Positions 1 through 8,756 of a stretch of 57,123 nt of DNA are shown in pieces. The stretch is from an uncultured Ruminococcus sp. (GTDB lineage: Bacteria > Bacillota > Clostridia > Oscillospirales > Ruminococcaceae). The stretch spans positions 1 to 57,123 of the forward strand of contig UQYQ01000014.1 in NCBI GenBank assembly GCA_900545345.1, read 5' to 3'. Numbering within the stretch: the stretch's first letter is position 1; each line of letters opens with the position of its first letter. The notes below the pieces were generated by a model. That model did no database searches. It was not told the DNA's origin and worked only from the letters and a program-made list of their open reading frames with translations. A program made the translations under genes and the position numbers.

Positions 1-461
1 GGAAGTGTATTTTGAAGTCCCAGGAAGAAACCACGAAATACACCAAGAAGCGCCATAATCAAAATGGTCGGTGCCATAAAACGAAGCGCAATAGCCGCCA
101 GCTCACTGTGGAAAAATACCCTTGTAAAAAGCTGCGCACCAATTAATACAATCAAACCAAATGTAGTACCAATACCGATTGCAAATGCAATTGCACATAT
201 AAATACTCTCTTTACATTGCGCCACTGACCCAATTGTGCCTTTGCAGAAACCATCTTTGACACGGCAAGCGGAAGACTGTATGAGGACAGCAGCAGTAAA
301 ATTGTATAAACGCTGTACGCATACGAATAAAATCCGTTTCCCTTGTCTCCAATAATCGCCGTCATAGGAATACGATAAATCATTCCCATTACACGCACCA
401 ATATTGACGCAATCGCCAGAATACTTCCCTGTGCGATAAAATCATTTTTCTTTTTTTCCAT
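1..461 (-). CDS. SpoVB/MurJ-like polysaccharide flippase, N-terminal part
   Basis: This is the first ~153 codons of a multi-pass membrane protein; the rest lies beyond the left edge. It begins MEKKKNDFIAQGSILAIAS, followed by hydrophobic segments with polar breaks such as GDKGNGFYSYAYSVYTILL and VSKMVSAK. This is the pattern of the MATE-like polysaccharide biosynthesis/SpoVB family, which flips lipid-linked precursors across the membrane. The ATG at 461 is preceded by a GGAAAGGGAAG ribosome site. It lies 42 bp downstream of ybeY on the same strand. In spore formers the family includes the cortex protein SpoVB, but paralogues are common, so the exact role is open. Confidence 0.75.
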   Translation of the reverse strand, partial: MEKKKNDFIAQGSILAIASILVRVMGMIYRIPMTAIIGDKGNGFYSYAYSVYTILLLLSSYSLPLAVSKMVSAKAQLGQWRNVKRVFICAIAFAIGIGTTFGLIVLIGAQLFTRVFFHSELAAIALRFMAPTILIMALLGVFRGFFLGLQNTL

Positions 462-503
462 TACAAAATCTTCCCTTTCCTGCCGCCAATCTTTCTTTTA
501 GGC

Positions 504-1001
504 TTATCTGAGAATTGATAATCCGTTCAATATTTCTCTTTGGCGAGCCTCCATCTGCTCGCGTTCTTCTTCTTCCATATGGTCATAGCCAAACAGATGA
601 AGCATACTATGTGCCACTAAAAAGCCCAGTTCGCGCTCTAATGAATGGCCATAGCTTTCAGCCTGCTCATATACCTTGTCCACTGATATGATAATATCAC
701 CAAGCACAAGCTCTCCCGTTTCGAAATTAAAATAGTCCTCTGACGCATTTTCCAACGGATCAAAATTCGCCGGCTTATCATAATCGACCATCGGAAATGA
801 TAAGACATCTGTTGGACGGTCAATTCCGCGGTATTCCTTATTGATCTTATGAATTTCCTCATTATTTGTCAATAATACATTGACCTCTGCCTCATACGGG
901 CACTTCTCATAATCCATGCAGCCCATAACAACACGTTCAATTAACGCCTTGTAGTCAAATGGCAGCTCCTTTGAAGCTTCATTCTCAATTGTAATTGTCA
1001 T
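504..1001 (-). CDS. ybeY: Endoribonuclease YbeY (rRNA maturation factor)
   Basis: 165 residues, the usual length. The zinc-binding signature HSMLHLFGYDH (HxxxHxxGYDH) lies near residues 130-140, and the upstream RPTDVLSFPM block is also typical. YbeY is a metal-dependent single-strand RNase involved in 16S rRNA 3' processing and ribosome quality control. The ATG at 1001 has a GGAGAG site just upstream and lies 10 bp after phoH, so the two are probably co-transcribed. The order yqfC-yqfD-phoH-ybeY matches the arrangement common in spore-forming Firmicutes. Confidence 0.95.
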   Translation of the reverse strand: MTITIENEASKELPFDYKALIERVVMGCMDYEKCPYEAEVNVLLTNNEEIHKINKEYRGIDRPTDVLSFPMVDYDKPANFDPLENASEDYFNFETGELVLGDIIISVDKVYEQAESYGHSLERELGFLVAHSMLHLFGYDHMEEEEREQMEARQREILNGLSILR

Positions 1002-1011
1002 ACTCTCTCCA

Positions 1012-2025
1012 TCAGCCTCTTGGCTTTCTCATTTTTTCTTCATGCTCTTTCGCACGCATTTTGCTGTTTTGCTTATTTTCGTAATCCTCATAAGCTTTTA
1101 CGATTTTCTGAACAAGCGGATGACGAACAACATCGCGGTTATCAAGATAGACAAATCCGATATCATCCACATTCTTTAAAACCTTAATTGCCACATCAAG
1201 ACCAGACGGCGTACCTGCCGGAAGGTCTTTTTGCGTCATATCTCCTGTGATAATAACTTTTGACCCAAAACCAATACGTGTCAAAAACATCTTCATCTGA
1301 GCAGGTGTCGTATTCTGTGCCTCATCCAGTATAATATAAGAGTTATCTAGTGTACGTCCTCTCATGTAAGCAAGCGGTGCCACTTCTATAAGGCCCTTCT
1401 CCTGATTGTTTATAAAGCTTTCTGCACCCATAATCTGATACAATGCGTCATATAATGGACGCAGGTAAGGATCTATTTTACTCTGCAGATCACCAGGCAA
1501 AAATCCCAGCTTCTCACCAGCCTCAATTGCCGGACGCGTCAGAATAATACGGCTGACTTCCTGCTTTTTAAATGCATCAATTGCCATCGCCATTGCCAGA
1601 TATGTTTTTCCAGTTCCTGCCGGACCAACGCCAAACACAATCATTTTGCTTCGTATTTCGTCAACATACTTCTTTTGTCCAACGGTCTTTGGCTTTACTG
1701 GCTTTCCAGAGATCGTACGGCAGATGATTTCCTTATCAATCTCAAGTACATCACTGCTTTTCTCGGAAAAAGACATTGAAATCGTATAATCAACATTCTG
1801 CTCAGTCACAGTGTTTCCTCTTCGTGACAATTCAAGCAGCGTATCCACAACGCTTCGCGCCTTACCAACTGCCTCTTCTGTTCCTGAAAGACGAATCGTT
1901 TCACCCCGGTTTACAAACGTTACACCAAAGGCACGTTCAATCTTTTTTATATTACAGTCAAACTGTCCAAATACATTCAGCTGATGGGCAGCCGGTATTT
2001 CCATAACTGCTTGCGCAACACTCAT
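1012..2025 (-). CDS. phoH: PhoH-family ATPase
   Basis: 337 residues. A Walker A motif (GPAGTGKTYLA) lies near residue 137 and a Walker B-type YIILDEAQNTT near 230, the typical PhoH-like ATPase layout with an N-terminal extension. The family is cytoplasmic and thought to act on RNA; its position next to ybeY, as in many genomes, supports an RNA-processing role. The start ATG at 2025 has GAGGT at a suitable distance. It follows yqfD by 16 bp, so it is likely in one operon with yqfC and yqfD. Confidence 0.95.
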   Translation of the reverse strand: MSVAQAVMEIPAAHQLNVFGQFDCNIKKIERAFGVTFVNRGETIRLSGTEEAVGKARSVVDTLLELSRRGNTVTEQNVDYTISMSFSEKSSDVLEIDKEIICRTISGKPVKPKTVGQKKYVDEIRSKMIVFGVGPAGTGKTYLAMAMAIDAFKKQEVSRIILTRPAIEAGEKLGFLPGDLQSKIDPYLRPLYDALYQIMGAESFINNQEKGLIEVAPLAYMRGRTLDNSYIILDEAQNTTPAQMKMFLTRIGFGSKVIITGDMTQKDLPAGTPSGLDVAIKVLKNVDDIGFVYLDNRDVVRHPLVQKIVKAYEDYENKQNSKMRAKEHEEKMRKPRG

Positions 2026-2041
2026 ACATTAACCTCACTTG

Positions 2042-3247
2042 TTACTCTTGTTTTTGCAGTTCCTGCACTTGCGATTCCAGAGTACATTTCTCTGATGCGT
2101 TTGCTTCAAGAAGAAACTGCACATTCATTCGATAGTCTTTCGGACCACTTTCTATTGTAACATTATTTTCAATTATTTCCACCCCTAATTTTTCCAATTG
2201 AATAATAAATTCAAGATATTTTTGGTCTGCCTGTTTTTTGAGGCTCTCATCATCGTAGCAAACCGTCGCGTTTTCGTACTTCATAAGACAATATTCTTCA
2301 TTATAAAAGGGCAAGTAGAAATGTTCAAAAAGCTTCCATTGATGCTGCTCAATATACAATTCTTCCTGATCTGACGCCATAAGACTTTGCGGCAGACAAA
2401 AACGATGACCGAACAAAACAAGCCCCGAATGCACCTTCTTTGATGTATAATGTCTTACAGTCTGACTTCGGGGTATTGTAATTTCAATATTCTCCTCATA
2501 TTTAATCCACACATCAGCTGAGGCATTTGTCTTCTCATACCCAACAATTTCCTGTGAATCATTGTAAATAGGAAGCAGTCCAGACACCAAAAGATCTCCT
2601 TTTTCGACTTGATCTCCCTTTTTGACAAGCGGCGTTCCCCGCCTTGTGATCATCCTCGCAATAATTCCACTTTTTGATGCCTTAAGACTGCATGGTGTTT
2701 GCTCCTTTTCTTTTGCTGAAGCAGTATTATTTTCTTCTATCTCTACAACAAGTCTCGTGCCTTCTAAACGAGCCGATACCCATGTAATATCATCAAACTC
2801 ATTGCGAAGCCGCTTTTCCAGTCTGTCACAAGCCACATTTGAAATCTTCATACCTGGTTTGTAGCCCTCATTTTTGACAAACTGCAAAAGATAGCTGTCT
2901 GTGTAGCGCATATTCCCTGCAAAATCAATATCCCATACAAACAAGGACATAACATATAAAGCGGCAAATGCCAGTATGCCACAGCAAATTCCCACACGGC
3001 TTTTTCTTGTTTTCTTCCATAAAAAATATGGGCCTCGCTTTTCAAGAATACGGATAGAAACATCCGCCTTTGTACGCAGACAGCACAGTTTCAAAAAATC
3101 TTTCGCCTTCACATCTGCCTCTATACCTGATGGTTTTCTGCGTACCTGATACAAAACTAAACCATGAAACGATACTATATTTAAAAAGCGTTCTGTTTCT
3201 GATCCGCTTATGCTGATCAAAACATGATTTGACCATCCATTTCTCAA
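2042..3247 (-). CDS. yqfD: Sporulation protein YqfD
   Basis: 401 residues. The protein has an N-terminal soluble part, a membrane segment around residues 90-110 and a large extracytoplasmic portion; sequences such as WVSARLEGTRLVVEIEE and VVKKGD-type turns fit the YqfD family. In B. subtilis yqfD is a mother-cell sporulation gene of the sigma-E regulon. The start appears to be TTG at 3247, because the nearest ATG is out of frame; GGTGAG precedes it. It follows yqfC by 35 bp, the classic pair. Confidence 0.9.
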   Translation of the reverse strand: MRNGWSNHVLISISGSETERFLNIVSFHGLVLYQVRRKPSGIEADVKAKDFLKLCCLRTKADVSIRILEKRGPYFLWKKTRKSRVGICCGILAFAALYVMSLFVWDIDFAGNMRYTDSYLLQFVKNEGYKPGMKISNVACDRLEKRLRNEFDDITWVSARLEGTRLVVEIEENNTASAKEKEQTPCSLKASKSGIIARMITRRGTPLVKKGDQVEKGDLLVSGLLPIYNDSQEIVGYEKTNASADVWIKYEENIEITIPRSQTVRHYTSKKVHSGLVLFGHRFCLPQSLMASDQEELYIEQHQWKLFEHFYLPFYNEEYCLMKYENATVCYDDESLKKQADQKYLEFIIQLEKLGVEIIENNVTIESGPKDYRMNVQFLLEANASEKCTLESQVQELQKQE

Positions 3248-3282
3248 CTTCTCACCGCCATTTCAACCCTGCTTTTAAATGC

Positions 3283-3612
3283 TCATTCCTCGTAGCAGAT
3301 TGATGTAATGCACCCCGTCACCTTAACCTCCTCTGATGCAAAGTAGGCCATTGCCAGGCAGCGCCCTGTTATTCTAATTCGATGTCTTCCTGTCTGGATA
3401 CATATCTCATTTTCCTGACATGAAATAAGCTTTTTAAAATTTCTCACCTGCATTTCACTATTTCCTGACAACTGCGTCAGTTCTGCCCCCATCACTACAT
3501 CTTTAGGCAAATGAAGGCAATCCACTACATGCTCCGCTCTTTGTTTTTTCACATCACGTCTTATCTGATACTTTTTCTGCTTTCGCATCCTTTTTTTCGT
3601 GTTTCGTTTCAT
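3283..3612 (-). CDS. yqfC: Sporulation protein YqfC (YabP/YqfC family)
   Basis: 109 residues, with a very basic N-terminus (MKRNTKKRMRKQKKYQIRRD) and a core containing LHLPKDVVMGAELTQLSG and ITGRCLAMAYFASEEVKVTG, which is the YabP/YqfC fold signature. Family members are sporulation proteins. The ATG at 3612 has AGGTC eight bases upstream. It is the first gene of the yqfC-yqfD-phoH-ybeY run and implies that the organism of this left segment descends from a spore former. Confidence 0.9.
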   Translation of the reverse strand: MKRNTKKRMRKQKKYQIRRDVKKQRAEHVVDCLHLPKDVVMGAELTQLSGNSEMQVRNFKKLISCQENEICIQTGRHRIRITGRCLAMAYFASEEVKVTGCITSICYEE

Positions 3613-3669
3613 GGCAATGACCTGTTTATTTGTTCTTACGCCAATCTATGCGCCCCACACATAATTTAT

Positions 3670-3709
3670 GCCAGACTTGAACGGACAATATTTCCGAACC
3701 AAGCCTGGC
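3670..3709 (-). terminator. Hairpin after the GH20 gene
   Basis: In minus-strand RNA GCCAGGCTTG pairs with CAAGTCTGGC (one G-U), with a second GGA/TCC step inside. It lies just 3' of the hexosaminidase stop and 5' of yqfC. The following U content is weak, so it is either an imperfect terminator or a 3'-end stabilising stem. Confidence 0.55.
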
Positions 3710-3726
3710 ATATTCATTATTTTAAC

Positions 3727-5619
3727 TTACAGTTCTCTTATATAATCTGCTAACCAGAAAATCAATTCACCAATACGGTACAGCTCACTCTCACGGCTGA
3801 TTTTGTGCCACTGTCTGCGATACTCATAGTACCAGATCTCAAAAGCCTCAGCAAGTGCTCTTTTATCTGTACACGGATTTTGCTGTCCATCATGCACATT
3901 CTTAATCACGCCAAACATAGTATTGATCAGAATCTGACCTTCTGCCATATGAAGAATTGGAGCAATATACTTGCGTTTTCCTTCCTCAATTCCAACAAGA
4001 AGTGCAGATACCTTCGCCATGTCATTTCTAATTGCTTCGTTGCAAAATTCAATCTGCTTCTGTGAATTTTCGGTCTGTTCGTCATATTTCTCCCAAAAAG
4101 CAGTTACTTCTCTTTCTGCGACCTGATAACGACAATTTTCCAGAATACGTACAAACTCTCCCCAATTCACAACTGCCTGATTGCTCATATGACTTATCAC
4201 TTCAACAAGTGACGCAGAACGATCACCATATTCAATTACTGATATATCAGCATTTATCGCTGACTTTTCTGGAATATCGCTGTTCCAGCTAAATGCAGCT
4301 CCATAAATGATACCTACCATAGAAAGTTCTGGATGCTGGAAATGACCAAAATCACCCCAGTCAGTATTTAAAAGACCTTCACCATCATACTTATGTGCAA
4401 ATATTGTCATCTGCTTGATATTTTCATAAGCATTATCTAACAGGTGAATTGCCTGATTCCATCCCTGAACACCTGGACACAGATATTGATGCGCACCATT
4501 CTCCCAAAGCTTTTTCACATTGATTTCTCGTGGTGTCGGACTATAATCCCAAGTCATGCAGATTACATCCTCTGGCAGTTCTTTAATAGCTTCAGGATGT
4601 GCAGCAATGATATCTCCCCAAAACATCGGACGCTTTCCAATTGCCTTCACATGCTCACATACGCGGTTAACCCACTGAACATACATTACATGAGAGCCAA
4701 TTTCATCTGCTCTTTCTTTTCCTCTTCCTCTTCCAAGGTCAAAGGTTTCATCGCAGTTGATATTAAAAAGGTTAGAACGAAACAGTGGACTATACTCATC
4801 AATTAAACGGCATACTAACTCATATGCTCTGTCATCTGTGCTGTTTAACGTATGATGGCACATGCGCTCATAAAATGAAAATGCTGTACCCTCTGCTTCT
4901 TCCACTTCTGAAAGCTCATGGAATGTTTTTGTACGAAGTACCTTATACAAATGACCAAATGTAGCAACAGAAGGAACAAGTTCAATATTTCTCTCTGCAC
5001 AATATGCATCAAATTCAAGAATATCCTGCGCTGTAAGCGGTGTATCGTCTCTCCAAACCTCACTCAAACCATCAAATAAAAAGGTGTGCTCAATATAAAG
5101 ATGCAGCTGATTAATCTTATAAAGACTGCAGCGATCTGCCAGTTCCTTTAAATAGGTCATCTTTGGAATACGGCCTCTTGTTACATCCATAAACCAGCCA
5201 CGCACGGAAAGTTCCGGATAATCCTCGATATACAAACATGGCAAAGAACTTCCATACTGAATAATAAGCTGGCGAAGCGTCTGAACACCATTAAAAAGAC
5301 CTTCTTTTTCTGCTGCGCATACAGTTACACCCTCTGGTGTGATTTCCAGACGATATGCTTCTTTTTCCTTTTTATTTTCTCTTGTAATTCCTGCTTCCTC
5401 ACTCATGCAAAGCACAATGCCCTTATGCGCACCTGATGTACGTCTGTCAATCAACAGTTCAATACCTGATGATTTTTTAAGCTGCTCTGCAAGCTGTGAT
5501 GCATAAAAAAATACTTCTGATGGGCAGCTGCTGTCCATTGTAATTCTGCAATGGTAATCAAGAAGCAGTCTTCCCTCTCTTTCTTCGATATGCTGCGGTC
5601 TAGGCAGTATACGTATCAT
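3727..5619 (-). CDS. Family 20 glycoside hydrolase (beta-N-acetylhexosaminidase-like)
   Basis: 630 residues, no signal peptide, so probably cytoplasmic. The N-terminal GH20b-like domain is followed by a TIM-barrel with RGWFMDVTRGRIPK, then FNINCDETFDLGRGRGKE near residue 290, which carries the Asp-Glu pair typical of GH20 catalysis. It would remove terminal GlcNAc/GalNAc from glycans or recycled peptidoglycan fragments. The His-Gly-Gly preceding Asp-Glu in classic members is replaced by Asn-Cys, so substrate range may differ. The ATG at 5619 has a perfect AGGAGG eight bases upstream. It appears monocistronic, flanked by hairpins. Confidence 0.85.
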   Translation of the reverse strand: MIRILPRPQHIEEREGRLLLDYHCRITMDSSCPSEVFFYASQLAEQLKKSSGIELLIDRRTSGAHKGIVLCMSEEAGITRENKKEKEAYRLEITPEGVTVCAAEKEGLFNGVQTLRQLIIQYGSSLPCLYIEDYPELSVRGWFMDVTRGRIPKMTYLKELADRCSLYKINQLHLYIEHTFLFDGLSEVWRDDTPLTAQDILEFDAYCAERNIELVPSVATFGHLYKVLRTKTFHELSEVEEAEGTAFSFYERMCHHTLNSTDDRAYELVCRLIDEYSPLFRSNLFNINCDETFDLGRGRGKERADEIGSHVMYVQWVNRVCEHVKAIGKRPMFWGDIIAAHPEAIKELPEDVICMTWDYSPTPREINVKKLWENGAHQYLCPGVQGWNQAIHLLDNAYENIKQMTIFAHKYDGEGLLNTDWGDFGHFQHPELSMVGIIYGAAFSWNSDIPEKSAINADISVIEYGDRSASLVEVISHMSNQAVVNWGEFVRILENCRYQVAEREVTAFWEKYDEQTENSQKQIEFCNEAIRNDMAKVSALLVGIEEGKRKYIAPILHMAEGQILINTMFGVIKNVHDGQQNPCTDKRALAEAFEIWYYEYRRQWHKISRESELYRIGELIFWLADYIREL

Positions 5620-5708
5620 TTCTTCTTCCTCCTTTTATGTCCATTACTATTATGATGACGATTTCCTTTCTGATTTCATTTTCATATACAGAGAATCTAC
5701 GAACAATT

Positions 5709-5748
5709 AAAAAGGAGGCAGGCTGCGCTTTGCAGCCTGCCCTTTTGT
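5709..5748 (-). terminator. Rho-independent terminator of the cytidylate-kinase-like gene
   Basis: A perfect 10-bp stem GGCAGGCTGC/GCAGCCTGCC with a 5-base loop, followed in minus-strand RNA by UCCUUUUUAA. It directly follows the stop codon at 5752. Confidence 0.9.
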
Positions 5749-5751
5749 TTT

Positions 5752-6390
5752 TTACTTTCCTGCTCGATTTCTCTCACGAAGCTTGATAATCTCCAAAATT
5801 GCATCTACGGTACCCTCTGGTCCAAGTACGCTGCTGTTTAAACATACATCATAGCTGCGAGCATCGCCCCACTTCTTACTTGTATAATAATTGTAATAGT
5901 TGGAACGCTTCTTATCTGTCTTAACAATGATATCCTTTGCCTTTTCTGGTGTTTTATCATACAGCTTAGAAATGTACTTGATCTTCTCATCCATGTTGCC
6001 GGAGATAAATACGCTTAACACATTTGGATACTCTGCCAGTGCATAATCTGCACAGCGTCCTACAATTACACAGCTCTCTGTGTCAGCTAAATGCTTGATT
6101 GTATCAAACTGTGCCAGAAAAACCTTGTGATTTAACGGCATATCAATGAAGGATGATGTAGAATATCCCATTGAATAGCTGTCCATTACAAGAGAATAAA
6201 GAAAACTGCTAGTTGGCTTCTCATCGTGACTCTCAAAAATTTCCTCGCACAGTCCGCTCTTCTTCGCCGCCAGTGTCAGCAATTCCTTATCGTAACACTT
6301 AATATTCAATTTTTCTGCAAGACGATTTCCGATCAATCTTCCGCCGCTTCCGCACTCTCTGCCTATTGTGATCACTAAATTACCTGTCAT
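5752..6390 (-). CDS. Cytidylate kinase-like family protein
   Basis: 212 residues from the ATG at 6390. The N-terminus LVITIGRECGSGGRLIGNRL is the P-loop-like signature of the cytidylate-kinase-2 family, widespread in Clostridia and of unknown exact substrate. The longer open frame up to 6438 was rejected because it would overlap the -10 box, whereas 6390 has AAGGAG ten bases upstream. It is monocistronic, with its own promoter and terminator. A nucleoside monophosphate kinase role is inferred from the family only. Confidence 0.85.
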   Translation of the reverse strand: MTGNLVITIGRECGSGGRLIGNRLAEKLNIKCYDKELLTLAAKKSGLCEEIFESHDEKPTSSFLYSLVMDSYSMGYSTSSFIDMPLNHKVFLAQFDTIKHLADTESCVIVGRCADYALAEYPNVLSVFISGNMDEKIKYISKLYDKTPEKAKDIIVKTDKKRSNYYNYYTSKKWGDARSYDVCLNSSVLGPEGTVDAILEIIKLRERNRAGK

Positions 6391-6429
6391 AATGCTCACT
6401 CCTTTCAACTTCCAAAATCTTATGATGGT

Positions 6430-6458
6430 ATTATACAATATTTCAGATTAAAATGCAA
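6430..6458 (-). promoter_or_regulatory. Sigma-A promoter of the cytidylate-kinase-like gene
   Basis: Minus strand TTGCAT, 17-base spacer, TATAAT; the transcript would begin about 7 bases downstream, roughly 33 nt before the chosen ATG at 6390. Confidence 0.8.
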
Positions 6459-6488
6459 CTTTTTTCGTACAATTCTTTTAAGTGCGTA

Positions 6489-7160
6489 TCACTCTGCAAA
6501 AAAGCCATTCAGATAATCAAATGTTTTCTCAAAGCATCTCCATATGTTTGTCTTCTGCGCAATCAAGTAGCAGATTTGAGCAAGTACTACACCTCCAACA
6601 ACATCCACAATCACATGTTGTCTTGTAGTAAGTGTTGATACAAATACTGCCAGGGCAATCAAAAAAGACATCACCTTATACCATTTTGGAATTTTTATGT
6701 CACTTATAATACCTATAAAGCAAAACCAACTGACAAGACAGTGAATGGATGGAAAAAGATTTGTTGGCGCATCGATTTTGTAGAGAAAACGAATGGCCTC
6801 ATAAAAAATCCCCTCCCCTTCTACAGCGGGACGTACCAGCGTAGTCGGATAACATAAAAAAAACACAAGACACACAATTCGTGATAAAAAATCTGCAACA
6901 AAAAAACGGTAGGCATACTCTCTGCTTCTTCTGTAAATCAAAATATAATTGATAATCCAAAAAATATAGCAGCCAAAGTAAATCACTATCGTCCACGGGA
7001 TCAATGGAATCTGCTTATCAAGTGGAATTGCAAGACTACGAAGATTCCAGTTTCGTGTAAGCGCATTGCAGCCGCTATATACAGCAAAATTGCACAATAA
7101 TGCCATAATAAGCGGTACCAGACCCCACGGAGAAAAAATTTTTGCAATAATTTTCTTCAT
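6489..7160 (-). CDS. PAP2-family phosphatase (membrane)
   Basis: 223 residues with about six membrane segments. The three PAP2 motifs are readable: YPTTLVRP, FPSIH and TRQHVIVDVV (Arg-x-His...Asp). Such enzymes dephosphorylate lipid phosphates, for example phosphatidic acid or undecaprenyl pyrophosphate, at the membrane. The ATG at 7160 has AAAGGA nine bases upstream. It lies 20 bp downstream of rluD on the same strand, but base composition changes sharply just here, so the apparent neighbourhood may not be real. Confidence 0.85.
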   Translation of the reverse strand: MKKIIAKIFSPWGLVPLIMALLCNFAVYSGCNALTRNWNLRSLAIPLDKQIPLIPWTIVIYFGCYIFWIINYILIYRRSREYAYRFFVADFLSRIVCLVFFLCYPTTLVRPAVEGEGIFYEAIRFLYKIDAPTNLFPSIHCLVSWFCFIGIISDIKIPKWYKVMSFLIALAVFVSTLTTRQHVIVDVVGGVVLAQICYLIAQKTNIWRCFEKTFDYLNGFFAE

Positions 7161-7180
7161 ACTTTTTTATCCTTTTATTT

Positions 7181-8101
7181 TTATCCTGCGGATGATTGGC
7201 GAAGCTTTTTCAGAAGATCTTCAAAATAATCAGGAAGCGGTGCCTGAAACTCCATATATTCCCCTGTAGACGGATGAATAAACCCTATTTTTTTAGCATG
7301 AAGACATTGACCGTCAATTCCCTTAAAAGCCTTTCCGTAAACATCGTCACCAAGAATAGGATGACCTATATATGACATATGAACTCTTATCTGATGAGTT
7401 CGCCCGGTTTCAAGCTTGAATTTCAAAAGTGTGTATTTTTCAAAGACTTTTAAAACCTTATAATGTGTAACAGCGTTTTTTGAATTTTTGTCAGTTACAG
7501 TCATTTTCTTTCTGTCATATTTATGCCTTCCGATAGGAGCATTTATGGTATTTTCATGGTCTTTTATACGACCGCAGACAATTCCGCAATATTCTCTTGT
7601 AAAAGAGTGACTTTTAATTTGTTCTGCCAAATGCTTATGTGCATTATCATTTTTAGCAACAATTAAAAGTCCGCTGGTATATTTATCAATTCTATGAACA
7701 ATACCGGGTCTTATTACACCGTTTATGCCTGACAGACGACCTTCGCAATGATATAAAAGTGCATTGACAAGAGTATTGTCATAATTACCTGCCGCAGGAT
7801 GAACGACCATGCCTTTTGGTTTATTGACAACCAACAAATCATCATCTTCATATACGATATCAATAGGAATATCTTGCGGCAAAACATCTAATATTACAGG
7901 GTCAGGAATATTTATATCTATAACATCATTTTTTCGAAGTTTATAGTTTTTATTAACTGCACCTGAATTTATTAATATGTTCCCTTCTTTAAGAAGTTTT
8001 TGAACAGAAGCTCTTGACAATTCATCAATGTTTTCTGACAGCCATTTGTCAATTCTTACTCCTGAAGTTTCATCAGAAACATATAGTTTAAGACTTTTCA
8101 T
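7181..8101 (-). CDS. rluD: Ribosomal large-subunit pseudouridine synthase, RluD type
   Basis: 306 residues. An N-terminal S4 RNA-binding domain (about 15-60) is followed by the RluA-type catalytic domain with GIVHRIDKYTSGLLIVAKND, where the Asp of HRIDKxTSG is the nucleophile. It converts uridines in 23S rRNA to pseudouridine. The start has the usual MKSLKLYVSDETSGVRIDKWL beginning. It follows lspA by 13 bp, the normal lspA-rluD pair of Firmicutes, and ends the long housekeeping run. Confidence 0.93.
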   Translation of the reverse strand: MKSLKLYVSDETSGVRIDKWLSENIDELSRASVQKLLKEGNILINSGAVNKNYKLRKNDVIDINIPDPVILDVLPQDIPIDIVYEDDDLLVVNKPKGMVVHPAAGNYDNTLVNALLYHCEGRLSGINGVIRPGIVHRIDKYTSGLLIVAKNDNAHKHLAEQIKSHSFTREYCGIVCGRIKDHENTINAPIGRHKYDRKKMTVTDKNSKNAVTHYKVLKVFEKYTLLKFKLETGRTHQIRVHMSYIGHPILGDDVYGKAFKGIDGQCLHAKKIGFIHPSTGEYMEFQAPLPDYFEDLLKKLRQSSAG

Positions 8102-8114
8102 TATTCATATCCTT

Positions 8115-8696
8115 TTACTCTTTGCCGTCTATATTAGAAAGTTCAGTTAATATATCTACTTCTTCACTTTTTGGTACTTCTGCCGATACTTCACCCAATG
8201 ATCCGATTACATTTGAGTTTTTTTTCTTTTTTTCTTTTAAAGTATCAACTATCAAATAAGTTATGCAAAAACCAACAGCACCTATAACAACACAAATATC
8301 AGCAAAATTAAATATAGGGAAATCAATAAAATCAGTACGAATATAGTCAATGACTTCCTTATATTTAATTCTGTCAATAAGGTTGCCTATTCCTCCAGCC
8401 ATTATAAAAGACAGCATAATAACTTCAAACTTAAGTTTGAATCTTCCTGATGCAATTAAAAATAAAACCACTAAGATAGCAATTGCAGCAATTGCCACTA
8501 ATAAAGCTGTCTTACCGGAAAGAATACTCCATGCTGCACCTTCATTTCTGACATGGGTTATACTGAATAAGTCATGTCCTCCTACTTTCAAAGTATAAAA
8601 TGTTTCATACATATCGACATTTGACATAATAAAGAATTTAATGGCCTGATCTATTAAAACTAAAGCGATAACAAAAATAAGCGATATATAAATCAT
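8115..8696 (-). CDS. lspA: Lipoprotein signal peptidase II
   Basis: 193 residues from the ATG at 8696, chosen because GGAGGATAAA immediately precedes it; a longer frame to 8741 would cover the upstream hairpin. Four membrane segments and the two catalytic aspartates are visible in GGIGNLIDRIKYKEVIDYI and FNFADICVVIG. It cleaves the signal peptide of prolipoproteins after lipidation. The C-terminus carries a ~45-residue charged tail (KEKKKKNSN, then acidic), longer than in most homologues and of unknown purpose. Confidence 0.93.
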   Translation of the reverse strand: MIYISLIFVIALVLIDQAIKFFIMSNVDMYETFYTLKVGGHDLFSITHVRNEGAAWSILSGKTALLVAIAAIAILVVLFLIASGRFKLKFEVIMLSFIMAGGIGNLIDRIKYKEVIDYIRTDFIDFPIFNFADICVVIGAVGFCITYLIVDTLKEKKKKNSNVIGSLGEVSAEVPKSEEVDILTELSNIDGKE

Positions 8697-8715
8697 TTTA
8701 TCCTCCGAACTAAAA

Positions 8716-8747
8716 CATAAGTTGTCAAAAAATTTCGACAACTTATG
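8716..8747 (-). terminator. Hairpin between ileS and lspA
   Basis: An exact 11-bp inverted repeat, CATAAGTTGTC and GACAACTTATG, separated by 10 bases, lies between the ileS stop and the lspA ribosome site. In minus-strand RNA it is followed by UUUUAG. It may be a leaky terminator or an RNA-processing site that sets the ileS to lspA ratio. Confidence 0.6.
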
Positions 8748-8756
8748 CTAATAACC

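Noticed and set aside
6391..6438. Longer start for the cytidylate-kinase-like protein
   Set aside because: It would begin inside the -10 region of the gene's own promoter.
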